The notes under the pieces are model-generated. The model was not told where the DNA came from and ran no database searches. It saw nothing but the letters and a program-made list of their open reading frames with translations. The translations under genes and the position numbers were made by a program. Of a DNA stretch of 5,917 bases, positions 4,980 to 5,917 are shown in pieces. Numbering within the stretch: position 1 is the stretch's first letter; the number at the start of each line of letters is the position of its first letter. Origin of the DNA: Chloroflexota bacterium (GTDB lineage: Bacteria > Chloroflexota > UBA5177 > JANWHV01); the NCBI GenBank assembly GCA_025924845.1, contig JAICHN010000327.1, positions 1 to 5,917 of the forward strand, given 5' to 3'.

Positions 4980-5906
4980 ATGCAACGCTTGCTGATCGAT
5001 ACCGACTGCGGATCGGATGACGCGGTAGCCTTGGTGATCGCCTTTCGCAGCCCAAACGCGCGCGTGGAGGCGATCACCACGGTGGCGGGAAACGTCGGTA
5101 TGGAGCAGGCGACACGGAATACGCTCTATACCATGGAACTCTGCGGCGCCGACGTGCCCGTCTATAAAGGACTGGCCAAGCCAATCTTTCAGTCGCATGC
5201 CGATGCGAAGGATATCCATGGCGATGACGGAATGGGGAACCAAAATTTTCCGCCGCCCAGGGCAACGGCTCGGGACGAACACGCCGTGGACGCCCTCATT
5301 CGCCTGATTCGCGCTAATCCGGGCGAGCTCACCCTGGTCACCCTGGGTCCGCTTTCCAACATTGCCGCGGCGCTGCTCCGCGATCCCGGGATCGCCGGTC
5401 TGATCAAGGAAACGGTGGTGATGGGCGGGGCGGCGAATGTGATCGGCAACGTTACGCCCTCGGCCGAATACAACATTTGGGAAGATCCCGAGGCGGCGCG
5501 CATTGTGTTTCAGTCCGGCATGCCCCTGTTGATGATCGGGATCGAGCTCTGCCGGGGCGATGCCGTGTTCGGCCCAGCGGATCAGCAGCGTCTGCGCGAT
5601 CTGAAGTCACGCTTTGCCGATTTTGTACTCGACATAAATCAGGTACTGATTCAAGCCGTGGCGAAATACGGCGTCGATGGGATCGACATGCCCGATCCGA
5701 TCACCATGGCCATCGCGATTAATCGGGCGCTGCTCCTGGAAAGCGCCGCCTGCTACGTCGATATCGAGACCAGGGGCGAACTGACGCGGGGCGAGACGGT
5801 GGTGGATCGCTTCGGCGTGTGGGGGAAGCCGGCAAACTGCACGGTGGGATTGCGTAGCGACGGCCCTGCCTTCAAGAAATGGCTCGAAGCGCTGTTGGTC
5901 GAGTAG
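4980..5906 (+). CDS. Nucleoside hydrolase (IUNH family)
   Basis: This 308-residue protein is complete and of usual length for the inosine-uridine preferring nucleoside hydrolases, cytosolic enzymes that split the N-glycosidic bond of ribonucleosides to ribose and free base for salvage. The N-terminal calcium-binding signature DTDCGSDDA gives Asp9, Asp13 and Asp14. Asn38 (TTVAGN), Thr121 (LVTLGPLSN), Asn157, Glu163 and Asn165 (AEYNIWEDPEAA) fit the known metal and ribose ligands. His80 (HGDDGMGN) matches the loop His found in part of the family. The C-terminal motif, usually HDP, reads MPDP (Pro238-Asp239): the metal Asp is kept but the His that serves as acid in the protozoan enzyme is absent. 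Base preference therefore cannot be predicted. The frame ends TAG followed at once by an in-frame TAA. The gene is divergent from the MFS transporter, which could bring in or export related compounds, but that link is only positional. Confidence 0.94.
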   Translation: MQRLLIDTDCGSDDAVALVIAFRSPNARVEAITTVAGNVGMEQATRNTLYTMELCGADVPVYKGLAKPIFQSHADAKDIHGDDGMGNQNFPPPRATARDEHAVDALIRLIRANPGELTLVTLGPLSNIAAALLRDPGIAGLIKETVVMGGAANVIGNVTPSAEYNIWEDPEAARIVFQSGMPLLMIGIELCRGDAVFGPADQQRLRDLKSRFADFVLDINQVLIQAVAKYGVDGIDMPDPITMAIAINRALLLESAACYVDIETRGELTRGETVVDRFGVWGKPANCTVGLRSDGPAFKKWLEALLVE

Positions 5907-5917
5907 TAACAGTAATC

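Noticed and set aside
1..5917. CRISPR array, tRNA, rRNA, transposase, integrase or attachment site
   Set aside because: No regularly spaced direct repeats, no cloverleaf-like sequence and no mobile-element protein were seen. The palindromic element is the only hint of mobility.

Overview
The window is high-GC bacterial DNA with long, tightly packed genes. It carries one 5'-truncated gene and four complete protein genes. The mixture (a long 40-residue-register TPR protein, a GAF sensor, an S8 peptidase, an MFS carrier and a nucleoside hydrolase) and the base composition would suit a Chloroflexota (Thermomicrobia-like) or actinobacterial genome. That assignment is an impression from sequence style only; there is no rRNA or marker gene here to prove it.

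Layout. Positions 1-1650 (+) are the C-terminal 549 residues of a TPR-repeat protein whose start lies before the window. Only 8 bases separate its stop codon from the stop of the facing minus-strand gene. The minus strand reads, in transcription order: an MFS transporter (4672-3440), a GAF-domain protein (3379-2498) and a small cytosolic subtilisin-like (S8) peptidase (2498-1659). The GAF stop and the S8 start share one base (TGATG), so those two are almost certainly co-translated. The MFS gene lies 60 bases upstream on the same strand and may head the same operon. On the other side, a nucleoside hydrolase (4980-5906, +) is divergent from the MFS gene.

The 307-base divergent spacer (4673-4979) is the only sizeable non-coding stretch. 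It holds a nested inverted repeat: 14-bp perfect outer arms (4792-4805/4913-4926), an imperfect 24-bp middle arm pair (4805-4828/4876-4899, 20 of 24 paired), and a perfect 13-bp GC-rich hairpin at the centre (4846-4874). It looks like a REP/MITE-type palindromic element sitting between two promoters, with TATCA-type hexamers at both outer ends pointing outward.

How the genes may work together. The strongest functional unit is GAF + S8, a putative signal-sensing protein coupled to an intracellular protease that has no signal peptide or propeptide. The ligand, the substrate and any link to the TPR protein are not visible in the sequence. The MFS carrier and nucleoside hydrolase share a promoter region, which allows but does not show a role together in nucleoside uptake and salvage. 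No tRNA, rRNA, CRISPR array, transposase or complete known defence system is seen.
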